From Pseudoneurospora amorphoporcata (taxonomy: Eukaryota; Ascomycota; Sordariomycetes; Sordariales; Sordariaceae): 44,186 nt of DNA. Where the stretch lies: assembly GCA_033297205.1 (NCBI GenBank), contig MU859303.1, forward strand, positions 1 to 44,186. Reading direction: 5' to 3'. Position numbers and translations under genes: made by a program. The notes below the pieces were generated by a model, which saw only the letters and a list, made by a program, of their open reading frames with translations, was not told the origin of the DNA and ran no database searches. Shown here one piece after another: positions 44,129 to 44,186 of this stretch (position 1 is its first letter; each line of letters begins with the position of its first letter).

Positions 44129-44186
44129 TCAATTCCGCTGATAAACTTCTTTGGTCTCGAAGGCCTTGTTGATCTTCTCAACCTCC
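44129..44186 (-). CDS. possible C-terminus of a gene entering from the right edge
   Basis: On minus, the last 58 bases read EVEKINKAFETKEVYQRN before TGA (44131-44129). Codon use is coding-like (AAG, ATC, AAC, GCC, TTC). It is too short to identify, and the gene would lie outside the window. Confidence 0.3.
   Translation of the reverse strand, partial: EVEKINKAFETKEVYQRN

Noticed and set aside
1..44186. CRISPR array, 5S/other rRNA genes, bacterial-type operons or ribosome binding sites
   Set aside because: None seen; the window is eukaryotic nuclear DNA with introns and pol III tRNA genes.

Overview
The window looks like nuclear DNA of a filamentous ascomycete in the Sordariales, close to Neurospora or Sordaria. 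The evidence is short spliceosomal introns (55-240 nt, GTRNGT...CTAAC/CTGAC...YAG), wide spacing between genes, three isolated tRNA genes (two with introns), many A/T and C homopolymer runs, and a GH7 cellobiohydrolase whose N-terminus and catalytic core agree closely with my memory of Neurospora crassa cbh-1. No database search was possible.

Layout. 1-986: gene-poor edge with a possibly degenerated reading frame. 987-3293 (-): 714-aa multi-membrane protein of an uncharacterised fungal family. 4.7-10.2 kb: four diverged paralogues of a small cysteine-rich secreted protein, one on minus (4749-5332) and three on plus (6775-7754, 8221-8909, 9490-10170). They share intron positions and a CGR[IV]xC...WCN core. 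12062-13633: secreted purple acid phosphatase. 14125-16007: MFS transporter. 17219-17311 (-): tRNA-Glu(CTC). 17972-19609 (-): secreted GH7-CBM1 cellobiohydrolase. 21493-22487: 274-aa one-helix membrane protein. 22723-22926 (-): orphan coding exon. 24786-25752: non-autonomous DNA transposon with about 80-bp inverted repeats and a perfect 8-bp target duplication. 26024-26096: tRNA-Arg(TCT). 29361-30872: GT32 (Och1-like) glycosyltransferase with a highly charged tail. 33759-43179: four-exon gene for a 3,074-aa beta-rich modular protein ending in a lectin-like propeller. 43657-43753: tRNA-Ile(AAT). 44129-44186 (-): possible end of a further gene.

The genes do not form a recognisable biosynthetic cluster. 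Several encode extracellular functions: cellulose breakdown (GH7), phosphate scavenging (acid phosphatase) and the small secreted proteins, with an MFS carrier between them. The most unusual objects are the giant modular protein, the secreted-protein array with one frameshifted copy and one copy lacking an intron, and the short transposon with doubled motifs inside its inverted repeats. All exon structures were assembled by eye from splice consensus and reading frame.
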